Under the pieces are notes generated by a model, which was given only the letters and a program-made list of their open reading frames with translations, made no database searches and was not told the DNA's origin. The translations under genes were made by a program, and so were the position numbers. Positions 33,851 through 43,934 of a stretch of DNA of 64,000 nucleotides are shown here, in pieces; position 1 is the first letter of the stretch, and each line of letters starts with the position of its first letter. Origin of the DNA: Ophiostoma sp. CBS 140.51 (lineage: Eukaryota; Ascomycota; Sordariomycetes; Ophiostomatales; Ophiostomataceae); the NCBI GenBank assembly GCA_029298735.1, contig JANSLP010000022.1, positions 124,001 to 188,000 of the forward strand, in the 5' to 3' direction.

Positions 33851-35079
33851 TTCTGCAGGCGCACGTGGACACCCTGGAAGTCTGAGCCGCGGCCTCCTCA
33901 GGCTCTCTCTACCACCTCCTGCAGGCCCCTGGAACGTCGCCCACAGCGACTCCGCATACTGTCCCACACCGCCTGTCTCGCACTGTATCACGACCCAGAC
34001 TTACGCAGAAACACTGCGTTTCTCCTCGTCAACACTCGACTCTTTTTACGTAACGATGGCATACACCTGACCTTTGATTTTTGGTGTTTTTGGTGAATAC
34101 TGGAGGAGCCGGTGCTGCACCCCTCCCACCGGTGGCCCGCCTCTTTGTCAAAACATGCAAAGTATGACATGCAATAACCACTTTTTTTACCACTTTTTTT
34201 ACCTTTTAGGTCATGGCATGGTCGTTGTCCTCCTGAATGGCCCTGTGGCCATCGTGCTCATCGTGATTTTACCAGTCGAGCCAGTTCTCTTCGTCACTGT
34301 GGAGGATCAGTGGACAGCCCTGAAAACTGAGAAAAAGCCGGTTGGTCTCGGCATTGGCACGCCAGACGGGCCACGCGTTGCGAAACAATTTGCGTTCAGA
34401 AAGGTGCTGTGTCGTCAAAGACTGACATTGAAGTCGAGAACGGTTGTCGGCCAACTTCTATTTTTGATGACTCTTGCTCGTCTTGTTTTGCAGTGTTGCG
34501 CCATCTGACGCCATTCGTTGCTTTGTCTAACCGCGTCTCTTGTATCTTTGTACCTTTTATTCTAGATTTTGTTTTTCTTCCCCTTTTTACTACTTTCTAC
34601 AGGCACACCTGTCCAGACATGTTGACAAGCTGAACTGTTTGCCGAGACCTTCGACACGTGTAAGCTCACAGATTGGTGGACAAACGGGAGTTGCAAAACA
34701 GAGCTTGAGCTTCGACAAGCTTCTAGGACAAGCTTCAACAACGAGCTTCATGAAAGACACACAAAACCGACAGAAGCATTCGCTCTTTCGCTATTCGTTT
34801 CATCAATCGAGTTGAAATCAATGCTATGGTTTGGATGCCTTTGCAGCCGCTCCAGTCGTAAATGCCTTCTTAGACGTCGGTGTTCCCACTTCATGACGTC
34901 TATTCTGTTCATCAAACCGGCTCATTCGGTAACAATAGTGCAAGCGTTTCCTTCCAAGGCATGATTTCGTATTATTTCGCTTCGGTATATTCTATCTTTA
35001 AGCTTTTGCAGCGCTCTAGGCTTTCTTTACAACACAAGCTTTTTATCTTGGCCCCCTTGGCCACCCATGTCTACAGTAA

Positions 35080-37401
35080 TTATACATTCGGTGAGAGGAG
35101 ATCGTACTTGACACACCGCTCCACGTCTTCAACACTCGCCTGCATGAACCGCCGTGCCTCCAGGCCGACCCAGATCCGCAGCATCGAGAAGTCGCCTTGC
35201 TTCATCATGCCAGCGCCGCTCTGTGCGCCGAGCTGCCGCAGGATGGGCAAGGAGGCACTTAGCAGGTCCGTGGCCGGGTCGAGGCTGCGGCCAATACCCT
35301 CCAGCAGCAAAATGGAAATGACAATGTTGACAAAGTCGCCCTCGAGCCGGACATGGTGGGAGCGGACCATGTCCAGGACTTGCTGCAGGATATCGCCAAT
35401 CTTGACATTGCCTAGGGCGAGCGTGCGGCTCTTGACGGAAAGAACGAGGTGCTGCATCTTGAGGGCAAAGACCTCCTTGTCAATAACGGCTTCGGGCTGA
35501 CGGCAGCGCTCGCACATGAGATGGCCGGCCTTGTAGCCGTCAAACTCGGCGACGGCGCGGAACAGGTCCAAGAAATTTTGGCGGTTGGTCTCGTTGAGTT
35601 GGGTCACGAGACCGGTGTCAATAAAGATGAGTTGCGGGTGGAAGCCCTCGGCCTCAATCTTGGCGAGCTCCTCTTCCCAGGCCGTGACATTCTTGCGGTG
35701 GCGGTAGGGTCGTAGACGCTCCAAGACTTGCTCGGTGACGTCGGAGCCGTCCCCAGACGACGGGTGGACCGGTGCGGTGAGAGACAACTCCGGTTTCGCC
35801 GACTTGTAGAAGCGCACCATAATGTTGCCCGGGTGCAGATCGGCATGCACAAAATTGTCCAGCAACAGCATTCTCAAAAAGGCATCCAGACCCTCCGAGG
35901 CAATGTCGTGCTGGAACACGCCGCCGCCGTTCTCCATAAAGTCGGCCAGCGGGATGCCCTGGGCAAACTCTTCGACCAAAACATTGCGTGTCGTAAACTC
36001 TGTGTAGGGGAATGGGAACCATGCTGTCGTGCGGTCACGGAAGTTGCGCCGGAAGATGGCCAGGTTGGCGGCCTCGATGCGCAGATCGAGCTGCAGCTTC
36101 ATCATCTCGCCAAACTGGACTACCTCGTCGGGCAGGGACAGCCACTCGATACCGGGGATGGCCGCATCAAGGAGAGACGCGAAAAAGTGCATAATCCGCA
36201 GGTCACGGCGCACCGTCCGCTCCACACCGGGGTGCAGCACTTTGATGGCCACGTAGGACGATGGCACCCGCTGCGGCGAGCTCTTGAGGAGTGGGTCGAC
36301 GTGTTTCCGCACATTGCTCTGTACCTTTTTCTGCACGGCCGTTAACCGGTTCTGATCTTCCTCCCCAGTCTCGTCGACATGCATCACGTCCACATCGCCG
36401 GGAACGGCCAAGTCGGGCCGCAGCTTGGCCTTGTACACTTGGGCAATAGCGCCCACACCCAGCGGCTCCTCCTCAAACTCGGCAAAGATCTCGTCAAACG
36501 GCCGCCCGTCAAAGGCCGCCTCGACCGTCTTCTTGGTCGTCCGCAGGGAATGGGCGGGCGCGTCCGAGTGGAGTTTGGACATGATGTCGCACAGCTGCTG
36601 TGGGAAAATGTCGGAACGCGAGGCGGCCCACTGGCCCAACTTGATGAACGTCGGCCCAGCAAGCTCCATGCCGCTCACCAACAAACCGTACCACCAGAGC
36701 GCGCCGGAGCGCTCATTGTCGCGGTCGGGCTGGCGCTGGCCCACCCAAATGAGAGGGACGGTCACAATGACGGGCACAAAGATGCAGCTCAGCTGGAGAA
36801 AGCGCAGACCGGTGCACAACGGTTCGCGGATGAACAGATCCAGCAACCGAACAACGTAGTGCACGGCTGCCAGAATGTGGCCATCATCGTCATGGACGTG
36901 CTTCCGTCTCTTGTCGATTTCTTCGCGGGAGACCTCGAGCATGCGAGACTCGGTCGTGTATTCGGTGCCGGCATTATCCTTTTCGCTGAGCTCGACAAAA
37001 GCGGATGTGCCGAGAGCGGCTGCCGTACCGCCGTGAATGGCCGCCAAAAGTGTCACGCGGGATCGCCGTGTCCGTTGTCCGTTCGAGTGTGTCCGTCCGC
37101 CATAATTACTCTCCTCTTTTCCTTCTCGTGAATTAGACTGCTGCCATGACCGTGATGTTTCGCTTTGAGTGGCCTGCCATGCCGTCCTTCGTGCTGTGCT
37201 GTGGATCGATCGTAACGAGTGTCGTACTGGCGAGTGTGCGCAAGTAATTGGTAATGAGCAGGCCGAGCTCATGGCCGAGGCTGGTAGTCGGAGCAATAGC
37301 GAGTGCCGAGAGAGAAGAGTATGTTTTAACGAGTGTTGAGAGGAGATTTGCAGCGGAATCGTCGCCAGCTGGGAGGCCGAAGTGGCCTGCGGTAGCCTCA
37401 T
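35080..37401 (-). CDS. Mitochondrial ABC1/UbiB-family atypical kinase, Cqd1/ADCK2 type
   Basis: This 773-aa single-exon protein belongs to the ABC1/ADCK/UbiB family. Yeast Cqd1 (YPL109C) and human ADCK2 are the nearest in layout; Cqd1 is an inner-membrane protein that affects coenzyme Q distribution. The N-terminus (residues 1-100) is rich in Arg, Ser and Leu with few acidic residues, as in mitochondrial presequences. A hydrophobic segment at about 200-222 (LQLSCIFVPVIVTVPLIWVG) may span the membrane. Family motifs are present: KxGQ as FIKLGQWAASRSDIFP near 254, the A-rich loop as GVGAIAQVYKAKL near 317, the catalytic loop HADLHPGNIMV near 517 and the metal-binding FIDTGLV near 594. A second in-frame ATG at codon 44 would remove part of the presequence. 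It diverges from CYC3, 820 bases away. Confidence 0.9.
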   Translation of the reverse strand: MRLPQATSASQLATIPLQISSQHSLKHTLLSRHSLLLRLPASAMSSACSLPITCAHSPVRHSLRSIHSTARRTAWQATQSETSRSWQQSNSREGKEESNYGGRTHSNGQRTRRSRVTLLAAIHGGTAAALGTSAFVELSEKDNAGTEYTTESRMLEVSREEIDKRRKHVHDDDGHILAAVHYVVRLLDLFIREPLCTGLRFLQLSCIFVPVIVTVPLIWVGQRQPDRDNERSGALWWYGLLVSGMELAGPTFIKLGQWAASRSDIFPQQLCDIMSKLHSDAPAHSLRTTKKTVEAAFDGRPFDEIFAEFEEEPLGVGAIAQVYKAKLRPDLAVPGDVDVMHVDETGEEDQNRLTAVQKKVQSNVRKHVDPLLKSSPQRVPSSYVAIKVLHPGVERTVRRDLRIMHFFASLLDAAIPGIEWLSLPDEVVQFGEMMKLQLDLRIEAANLAIFRRNFRDRTTAWFPFPYTEFTTRNVLVEEFAQGIPLADFMENGGGVFQHDIASEGLDAFLRMLLLDNFVHADLHPGNIMVRFYKSAKPELSLTAPVHPSSGDGSDVTEQVLERLRPYRHRKNVTAWEEELAKIEAEGFHPQLIFIDTGLVTQLNETNRQNFLDLFRAVAEFDGYKAGHLMCERCRQPEAVIDKEVFALKMQHLVLSVKSRTLALGNVKIGDILQQVLDMVRSHHVRLEGDFVNIVISILLLEGIGRSLDPATDLLSASLPILRQLGAQSGAGMMKQGDFSMLRIWVGLEARRFMQASVEDVERCVKYDLLSPNV

Positions 37402-38221
37402 CGCGAGTCAGGAGTGGCGAGTTGAAGCGCCGTACGATTGAGGGGAAGGATGAGAGAGGGTAAGGTCGTTAAGGTTGCATGGTAAGGTGTGGAGAATGTT
37501 TGTGTAGAGCGAATTCTAATTGAGTGGTCTGCTGTTGTATTTGTCTGATTTGTCGTAACGGACAAGAAAGGGGGTGTCCAAAATGTCGCTGCCAAAAAAG
37601 ACAAAAAGATCGAAAGTCGTGTCAACAATCGGGGGAAGGTGCGGTCCGGGACATCGTGACGTAGTTGCAGCGACTCCGGCGGGGGCTTACGCTGACGTTG
37701 TGTACCTTTGCTAGCGCCGTTTTGCCAGCATTCCTCAGGTACCGTCTTTCATGTGCTCGTCGACGTTTTTGCAGCAATTTTGAGCAGTTCGCCCAAAAAA
37801 TCCACTGTCGGATGGGTCCGGAACGCCGAACAGGACGAATGCAGCCAAAAAAAAATTGGTAGCCAAAAAAGTTGATCGCCATCGGGCGGTGTCGGGCGGC
37901 AGATAGCGATAAGACTGGTCTTGCCCGCCAAAAAAACAGAGGAAGAGGCCGGCGGCGGGGGGAAATAACAGGGAGAAGACAGGGAGGGAGAGCGCAGACA
38001 GCCCTGCTGACAGTGCTGATAAACAGGGCGGCTCCCATTGCCTCATTTTTTCTCTTGTCGGCCCATTAAAAAGTTTAATCGATTTATTCAAATTCTTGTA
38101 GAAACGACGACTGCCCACGACAGCACTCATTTTTGCGACAATCGACAGCAACCGTGGTCTTTGCACCAAATCAAGATACTTTTTCACAAACACCCTCCCC
38201 TCGACACAACACAACATCACA
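37402..38221. other. Shared divergent promoter, Cqd1-like / CYC3
   Basis: An 820-base region between two genes for mitochondrial proteins. It contains several A and T runs (for example AAAAAAAAATTGG near 37850) but no canonical TATA box or recognisable binding site that I would name. No coding sequence is seen. Confidence 0.55.
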
Positions 38222-39313
38222 ATGGGCTGGTTCTGGGCCGACAGCACGCCGTCCGCGGCCCCTCCTTCGCAATCTGCTTCTTCTTCCTCTGCCTCAGCCT
38301 GCCCTGTCAAGCACATGCCGGCATCACATCCGCCCGTCGCAGGCAGCGCGGCCACACCACCGGTAAGTCTACACTCTCTCCAATATATCCGTTCAGTCCA
38401 GAAGTCTAACATTGTCCAGCGCGGCTGCCCTATGCACACGGCCACTGTCGACGCCATGAGTGGCAACACCATTCCTCATCCGACCGCAAACTCGACTCCT
38501 TCCACTCCTGTACCTCCCTCCAGCTGCCCCGTTCCTCACGACCAGCGCGGCACCAAGCCCTCCGATGACGGCGCCTCCACCCTCTCCAAACTCAACCCCC
38601 TCAACTACATGTTCCGCGACCTCTCCCAAAAGCGCGCCCCCAACCAGTCCGTCGCCCTCCCCACGTCTCGCGAAGAGTCTACCATCCCGCGCGGCGACGG
38701 CGACGGCAACTGGGAGTACCCTTCGCCCCAGCAAATGTACAATGCCTTGTTGCGCAAGGGATACACCGACACCGACGCCACTGCCGTCGAGAGCATGGTC
38801 GCCGTCCACAATTTCCTGAACGAAGGCGCCTGGGCCGAGATTATCGACTGGGAGCGCCGGTTTGGTCGTGGTCTGTCCCGCGGCTGGCAGATTAGCCGGC
38901 GCGGTGAGGAGAATGCCGAGCAGACGACACAGCAGCTCGAGCGCAAGGAGGGCAGCGAGGCCGAGCCGCGGCTCATTCGGTTCCAGGGCCGCCCCGGTGA
39001 GATGACGCCCAAGGCAGCATTTGTGCAGCTGATGGGCCGCATTTACCCGTCCAAGTTTGCGACCGAGCCGCCCTTTGACCGGCACGACTGGTACGTGGCG
39101 CGTAAGGATTCCAATGGCGAAGAGAAGCAGGTGCGCTACGTGATTGACTACTACACGGGCCCGCCCGAGCCTACCGGCGAGCCTGTTTTCTATCTGGACG
39201 TGCGTCCGGCCATGACGCCCTCAGGTGCGGCAGAGCGGCTTGTGCGCTGGGGCGGTGATGTGTGGTGGCGCGCCTCTGGTGGTGTTGCGCGGGAGGCCAG
39301 CAAGAACGAATAA
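38222..39313 (+). CDS. CYC3: Holocytochrome c synthase (cytochrome c heme lyase)
   Basis: The enzyme attaches heme covalently to apocytochrome c in the mitochondrial intermembrane space. Two exons, 38222-38362 and 38420-39313, give 344 aa. The 57-nt intron (GTAAGT...GTCCAG) has no in-frame stop, so unspliced RNA would still encode a full protein with 19 extra residues. Three Cys-Pro heme-binding motifs occur: CPVKH at residue 27, CPMH at 50 and CPVPH at 83; the first two lie on either side of the intron. The conserved core includes LNPLNYMFRDLSQ, GNWEYPSPQQMYNAL, VVHNFLNEGAW-like AVHNFLNEGAWAEII and PFDRHDWYVAR near residue 264. The last contains the His equivalent to the human heme ligand His154. 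The C-terminal end has YVIDYYTG and FYLDVRPA. Close relatives include cytochrome c1 heme lyase; the CP-motif pattern does not fully separate the two. Confidence 0.92.
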   Translation: MGWFWADSTPSAAPPSQSASSSSASACPVKHMPASHPPVAGSAATPPVSLHSLQYIRSVQKSNIVQRGCPMHTATVDAMSGNTIPHPTANSTPSTPVPPSSCPVPHDQRGTKPSDDGASTLSKLNPLNYMFRDLSQKRAPNQSVALPTSREESTIPRGDGDGNWEYPSPQQMYNALLRKGYTDTDATAVESMVAVHNFLNEGAWAEIIDWERRFGRGLSRGWQISRRGEENAEQTTQQLERKEGSEAEPRLIRFQGRPGEMTPKAAFVQLMGRIYPSKFATEPPFDRHDWYVARKDSNGEEKQVRYVIDYYTGPPEPTGEPVFYLDVRPAMTPSGAAERLVRWGGDVWWRASGGVAREASKNE

Positions 39314-40099
39314 GCTGGCGTGAGCCAGCTTGAAGCACATCCAAGCACAGCACACGCACAGCACACATCGCAGGACGAAACGACTTTTATCAGCGCATTT
39401 ATTTGGCTTTTCTTATCACTCTTGAGGAGGTTTTTATGTCACGACTTGGTTTTTTTCGGCGGCAACGGGCATTATAGACTTGGCGGCGTCTTTTGTTTTG
39501 TTTTTATATGTTCATCTTGCATATTAGCTCTGTTTGATGTATTAACGTAATATACTCTCCTATTCCTATTCATGAATGTCTTGATGTCAATCGCCCAAAT
39601 GCTTCGTCAATTTAAACTCATCCCTGCTGTAAGATCGAGCTCGGTAGCCGCTAATGCTTGCTGAAAGTACCCTGAACGAGTTCTAGAAACTCACTGCCAG
39701 AAGGCACTAATCTTATCGCTAGCGTATAGATTGGCATGAGGCTGTGGCAGCAAGTTCGACAACATGTCTACGACAGTTTTCTAGCTTTCACCTCAAATAC
39801 CGTACATGTAATACAGTAATTAAATCAAAAATAAATACAGATTAAGTGTTTCAGCAAAATAAAGCAGGCACCTCTTTATAGCGAGGCTTGCAAAACCCAT
39901 TGTCCTGCGAAAGCCTTTGGTGCACGTGACCCTTATCAAGAACGCCAGCCTTCTCCCAACAGGTGCAGATCACTTTTTTTTTCTTAGCGCCATCGATTTT
40001 CTCTGTTGACTTTCCTCTTCCAACATCACTCACTAAAAACGGCGAAACCGACGACAAAGGACACCCCTTTGGAAGACACGCATACACCTCCCACCCACG
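39314..40099. other. Intergenic region, CYC3 to NOP8-like
   Basis: About 0.8 kb between two plus-strand genes, AT-rich in the middle (39480-39860). It should contain the CYC3 3' end and the promoter of the next gene. No RNA gene is seen. Confidence 0.55.
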
Positions 40100-42034
40100 A
40101 TGGTTTATGATCGTCCTACGGCCCCGGACACTTCGAAACTGCCCCCACCACCTGTCCGCCCTTCACCCGCCAACACTGTCCGCGCAGCCGCCGATCCAGG
40201 CTACACGCGACTGCACATTACCCCCTTTGACGCCGAGCTTTTGAGTGTAGTCGTCCCTGCCTCTGCACGCCCCGACGCACGTAACGTCTCGTTCCACAAC
40301 CTTCAGACATTCCCCGAGAAGCGCTACGGCTTTGTCGATTTGCCCACGGAAGCGGCTGAGAAGCTGCGCCGCAAACTCAACGGCGCCGTTCTCAAAGGTG
40401 TGAAGCTGCGCATCGAGGCGGCCAGAGAGGAGAAGAAGACGGACGATAGAGATACTGCCGGTGCCATGGGCAAGAAGGACAAGAACTTGACGCCCGAAGA
40501 GCGAGAGCGCAAAGACGAGGAGCGGGCGCTGCGCAAAGAAAAGAAGCGGGCCGAGCGGGAACGGATCAAGAAGGGACTGCCCAAGGGCCAGCCCGAACAT
40601 GAAGAGGTGGCGGGTGTCCAACTGGAACCCGGTCGGCAAGTGAAGCGCGGCTGGACAGAGCCCGAGTCGGCCATCGAGGCCAGCACCAAGAAGACCAACT
40701 GGAGCAAGGAGAAGAAGGACAAGAAGGACGGCAAGGAAAAGAAAGACAAGAGCTCAAAGAAGCACGTCGAGAGGAGCGAGTACACCGACAAGCCCGAGTG
40801 TCTGTTCAAGACGGTTCTCCCCGCCAGCAAGGTCGCCAAGCCCGTCATCGAAGTGGACTCGGACGGCGACGAGGTCGACCCGCGCGCGGCGAAGCGGGCT
40901 CGCAAAGAAGCGAAAAAGGCGCGCGAGGTGGTTGTGCACGAGTTTGCCAACTGGACCAAGATTCCGACATTCCTAAAGGCCGGCGGAGCTACTTCGTCCA
41001 GTCCCAACCTCGAGTATGTCGAAGGCAAGGGCTGGGTGGACGACTCGACGGGTGATGTGGTGCAGCCCCTCAAGAGCACGCGCCCGGCGACTGTCAAGGG
41101 CGTCCTCACCAAGGAGCAGCAGTTGGCGAAGCGGGCCAAGCTGGATAAGCTGGCCGCCGAGCGTGCCAAGGCGTTGAGGGAAGCGGGTCGAGCTGGTGGT
41201 GCTACAGCGAGTGAAGACGAGACCTCGGACTCGGGTACGAGCAGCAGCGGCGAGTCTTCTGATGAGGAGGAAGAGGAGGCCAGCGACAAAGAGGAGAGCG
41301 AAAAGGAGGACGTCGCAGAGGAGCCCGCCTCCAAAGACGAACCTGTTCCCTCAGCCGAAGAATCACCAACACGCCCGCAGTCGTCGGCGTCCGCCAAGAA
41401 CCTCATGATCAAGATCCCGCCACCGCCAACGTTTGTGGAGCCCTCGACACCAGGCCCCAAAAAGGAGGTGCACCCCCTCGAAGCGCTATACAAGCGCGCC
41501 AAGCCGGACATCGATGCGGCCAAGAAAGCAACGACTTCCACAGAAACCCCTGCTGCTGAAGCCGACCAGCCCTTTAGCTTCTTTGGCGGCCTGAACAATG
41601 ACGACATTGAAGAGGAAGACCCGGACGCAATGGATGTTGTCGCTGCCGAAAACGACAACGACGATGCCCTGCAACCGCCCATGACTCCGTTTGGCCGTGC
41701 TGAGTTTGAATGGCGGAATGTGCGTAGTGCTGCACCCACCCCCGACACAGCGCATCCGAGCCGGATGACGAGCAACTTCAAGTGGCCGACACCGGGCGGT
41801 GCCAGTGACGAGGAGGACGATGAAGATGAGGAGGATGATGACGAAAAGGGTGAGGCAGCCGATGGCAGCAAAGAGAAGAAGGAAAAGGCCGCGGGCGAGG
41901 GCGAGGGCGACTTCCAGAGCTGGTTCTGGGACAACCGAGGCGATCTCAACCGCTCATGGAAGCGTCGCCGCAAGACGGCGGCCAAGGACAAGCGGTACCG
42001 CGAGAACCGGGCGCGGGCCGAGCGGGCGATTTAA
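40100..42034 (+). CDS. Nucleolar RRM protein, NOP8-like
   Basis: The 644-aa single-exon product has an N-terminal RRM-like fold at about residues 33-110. RNP2-like TRLHITPF and RNP1-like KRYGFVDL are followed by a helix and the strand LKGVKLRIEAA. After it comes a strongly Lys/Glu-rich segment (about 115-240), then a stretch with ECLFKTVLPASKVA, then acidic Ser/Glu/Asp runs (about 375-420 and 570-600). The C-terminus is basic and carries SWFWDNRGDLNRSWKRRRK. This layout is that of fungal NOP8-like proteins, often annotated as SRP40-like suppressor proteins, which act in 60S ribosome assembly in the nucleolus. The family name is an inference from layout and the terminal motif. It converges with the gene at 42303. 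Confidence 0.72.
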   Translation: MVYDRPTAPDTSKLPPPPVRPSPANTVRAAADPGYTRLHITPFDAELLSVVVPASARPDARNVSFHNLQTFPEKRYGFVDLPTEAAEKLRRKLNGAVLKGVKLRIEAAREEKKTDDRDTAGAMGKKDKNLTPEERERKDEERALRKEKKRAERERIKKGLPKGQPEHEEVAGVQLEPGRQVKRGWTEPESAIEASTKKTNWSKEKKDKKDGKEKKDKSSKKHVERSEYTDKPECLFKTVLPASKVAKPVIEVDSDGDEVDPRAAKRARKEAKKAREVVVHEFANWTKIPTFLKAGGATSSSPNLEYVEGKGWVDDSTGDVVQPLKSTRPATVKGVLTKEQQLAKRAKLDKLAAERAKALREAGRAGGATASEDETSDSGTSSSGESSDEEEEEASDKEESEKEDVAEEPASKDEPVPSAEESPTRPQSSASAKNLMIKIPPPPTFVEPSTPGPKKEVHPLEALYKRAKPDIDAAKKATTSTETPAAEADQPFSFFGGLNNDDIEEEDPDAMDVVAAENDNDDALQPPMTPFGRAEFEWRNVRSAAPTPDTAHPSRMTSNFKWPTPGGASDEEDDEDEEDDDEKGEAADGSKEKKEKAAGEGEGDFQSWFWDNRGDLNRSWKRRRKTAAKDKRYRENRARAERAI

Positions 42035-42302
42035 GTACTTAAGTGCGTTTATATCTTTTGTTTTCATAATCATGTTGGTATTTCTTATTATGATGCAGCA
42101 TCAAGCATTCAAAATATTAGACTGGCGTTATTTTCTGTCATCGTCAACCATTTCCCTTTCCCATACCTAAATGCACTATCTATTCCATGTGGCCATTCCA
42201 TCCATATGACCCATATGTCCCAAAAATACGAGCGAGAGCCAGATCTCTCGAACAAAAGCAAAAGAACAAAAGACATGGAGGACGAAAACCACCCAAGTGG
42301 GC

Positions 42303-43934
42303 TCACTTCTGCCACGGAACTGGTGTCGTCATTGTAGTCGGCGAGCTGGCCGACTCCCTTGGCAGCACAGCCATCGCAGGCGACCGAATCACGCCTTGCT
42401 GTGGACAACGGGTATTCGTGCTGTCGGCCCTGCCAATGGGCGTGGGCTCCCGCGAGCCTTCCTCGACAACACCGTCAACGACAGCAAGACGAGCCTCGAG
42501 TGCCTCAACGTAGCGACGCAGCTGCACCGGGTCCTGTGTGAACTTGGCCCAGTTGCGGTCCTCGTCACAAACATTGACAGGCTCTCCGTTGTCATTTGTA
42601 CCGTCAGTGCCCGACAGTCCATTCTTGCTCTTCTTTCTCAATGACCACCAGCGGATCACAGTCTGTCTGGTCCCAGCTTCACTCCTGTCGTCCATATCGT
42701 CCATCTCAACCCACCCAGCACGGCTATCCCGTGTCTCCCGTGTATTGCCGTCGGCGTCGAGGTGTTGCGGTGGTCGGTGCGCAAACAGTGTCGAGAAACG
42801 GTGGCTGCAGCGGCTCTCACCCACGCTACGGCGGCCGCTTTGGATCAGTTGGGTCAAAATCGCCTTCTCTGTTGGTGAGTAGGCACCATTGTTCCCGTCG
42901 CGGCGCCGACGACACCGTGCCGATGTAGCAATGGCTAGTCCTCCAGCAGCAGCAGTGCACACTACAAGACTGGCAATTAGCCAGGCCAGCGTGCGGACGT
43001 CCCAGATGGGTCCACCACCGCTAGGATCGGGCCCAATCTCTTCGACGCCGACTTGCATGGCAGCCTGCGCTGCAGAAAGAGTGACGGCAGCTGTGCAAGA
43101 CAAAACACCCAGTAGGGCCAAGACAACCAAGATCCAAAACACACGGCGCTCGCGGCGAACAGCGGCAACACGACGAGCAGCATCGTCGGCAGCCTGGACG
43201 TCACTCAGAGAAATATGACGAAGGCGGGGTCCCCAACGGATGGAGATGGAGCGGGTCAGACTGGGTGGCTCGTTGTAGGTGCTGTTGTTGGTGTTGGCCT
43301 CGAGGTCAACGTTAACATTGACTGGGTTGTCGTGAGCACCGTCAGAAAGAACCAGTTGTCCACGAACGCTGGCGGTTTGCTTCTCCTTGTCTTTCTGGGC
43401 TTGCTCATTCTTTTTTTTGTCGGGGCTGATGTCAAGAACGCTCATCGGACGAGGCCAAACAGAAAGCGTCGGAGAGATGGGGTCAAGGCTGAGATGCGGA
43501 TTCTCGACCGTCTTGATCTTGATTTTTGGGGGCGTCTTGGGAACATTGTGGTCAATCTCAGGCTCATGATCAACACGTGTTATGTCATCGTCACCGCCAT
43601 CCTCGGCAATGCCAACATCGATCGCCCCCGTCAGCGCTGGTGCCGACGACGAAGTCGACATGGGCCGTGGAAGCGTGCCTCGAGAGCGTCTTGCAACCGC
43701 TCGTGCGGCATTTTCTTCGTCGGTAAAGTGGAACAGCTGTAGAGCAGTCGGCGTCGGGGAGCGAATGCGGTTGCGCTCCAGGACGAGGTTGAGGTCACTT
43801 CCTGGATCGCTGTTGTTGTCGCGATCCAGTCGGCTGCGATGGCCACTGCTGCTGCCAACACTAGGAGAAAAGGGCCTCACCGTGCCTGAGCGACTGGGCA
43901 GCGAAAAGTTTTGCACGGCGCTGTAGCCGGCCAT
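42303..43934 (-). CDS. Hypothetical two-transmembrane protein
   Basis: I do not recognise this 543-aa protein. It has a long Ser/Arg/Asp-rich N-terminal part (1-255), two hydrophobic segments at about 263-285 (VFWILVVLALLGVLSCTAAV) and 315-338 (LAWLIASLVVCTAAAGGLAI), and a soluble C-terminal part of about 200 residues. The short loop between the two segments, about 30 residues with DPSGGG, suggests a hairpin with both ends on the same side. A probable amphipathic helix sits before the first segment (SDVQAADDAARRVAAVRRER). The C-terminal segment PVQLRRYVEALEARLAVVDG could form a coiled coil. Codon use matches its neighbours and the frame is uninterrupted, so it is probably a real gene. Confidence 0.75.
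   Translation of the reverse strand: MAGYSAVQNFSLPSRSGTVRPFSPSVGSSSGHRSRLDRDNNSDPGSDLNLVLERNRIRSPTPTALQLFHFTDEENAARAVARRSRGTLPRPMSTSSSAPALTGAIDVGIAEDGGDDDITRVDHEPEIDHNVPKTPPKIKIKTVENPHLSLDPISPTLSVWPRPMSVLDISPDKKKNEQAQKDKEKQTASVRGQLVLSDGAHDNPVNVNVDLEANTNNSTYNEPPSLTRSISIRWGPRLRHISLSDVQAADDAARRVAAVRRERRVFWILVVLALLGVLSCTAAVTLSAAQAAMQVGVEEIGPDPSGGGPIWDVRTLAWLIASLVVCTAAAGGLAIATSARCRRRRDGNNGAYSPTEKAILTQLIQSGRRSVGESRCSHRFSTLFAHRPPQHLDADGNTRETRDSRAGWVEMDDMDDRSEAGTRQTVIRWWSLRKKSKNGLSGTDGTNDNGEPVNVCDEDRNWAKFTQDPVQLRRYVEALEARLAVVDGVVEEGSREPTPIGRADSTNTRCPQQGVIRSPAMAVLPRESASSPTTMTTPVPWQK

Larger units (their letters stand above)
31114..35079. other. Gene-free block (4 kb) upstream of the F-box gene
   Basis: It lies between the F-box gene start and the 3' end of the Cqd1-like gene. 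No open frame resembles a protein family. It contains two patches of a CCTAAAAGA-type repeat (about 32069-32130 and 33781-33850) and a direct repeat of ACCACTTTTTTT near 34168-34200. The part near 34700-34750 repeats ACAAGCTT. No tRNA or mobile-element gene was recognised. Confidence 0.45.

Noticed and set aside
40324..41991. 555-codon minus-strand frame opposite the NOP8-like gene
   Set aside because: Its long Ser runs are the antisense of Glu/Lys/Asp/Ser codons in the real gene; it has no domain.
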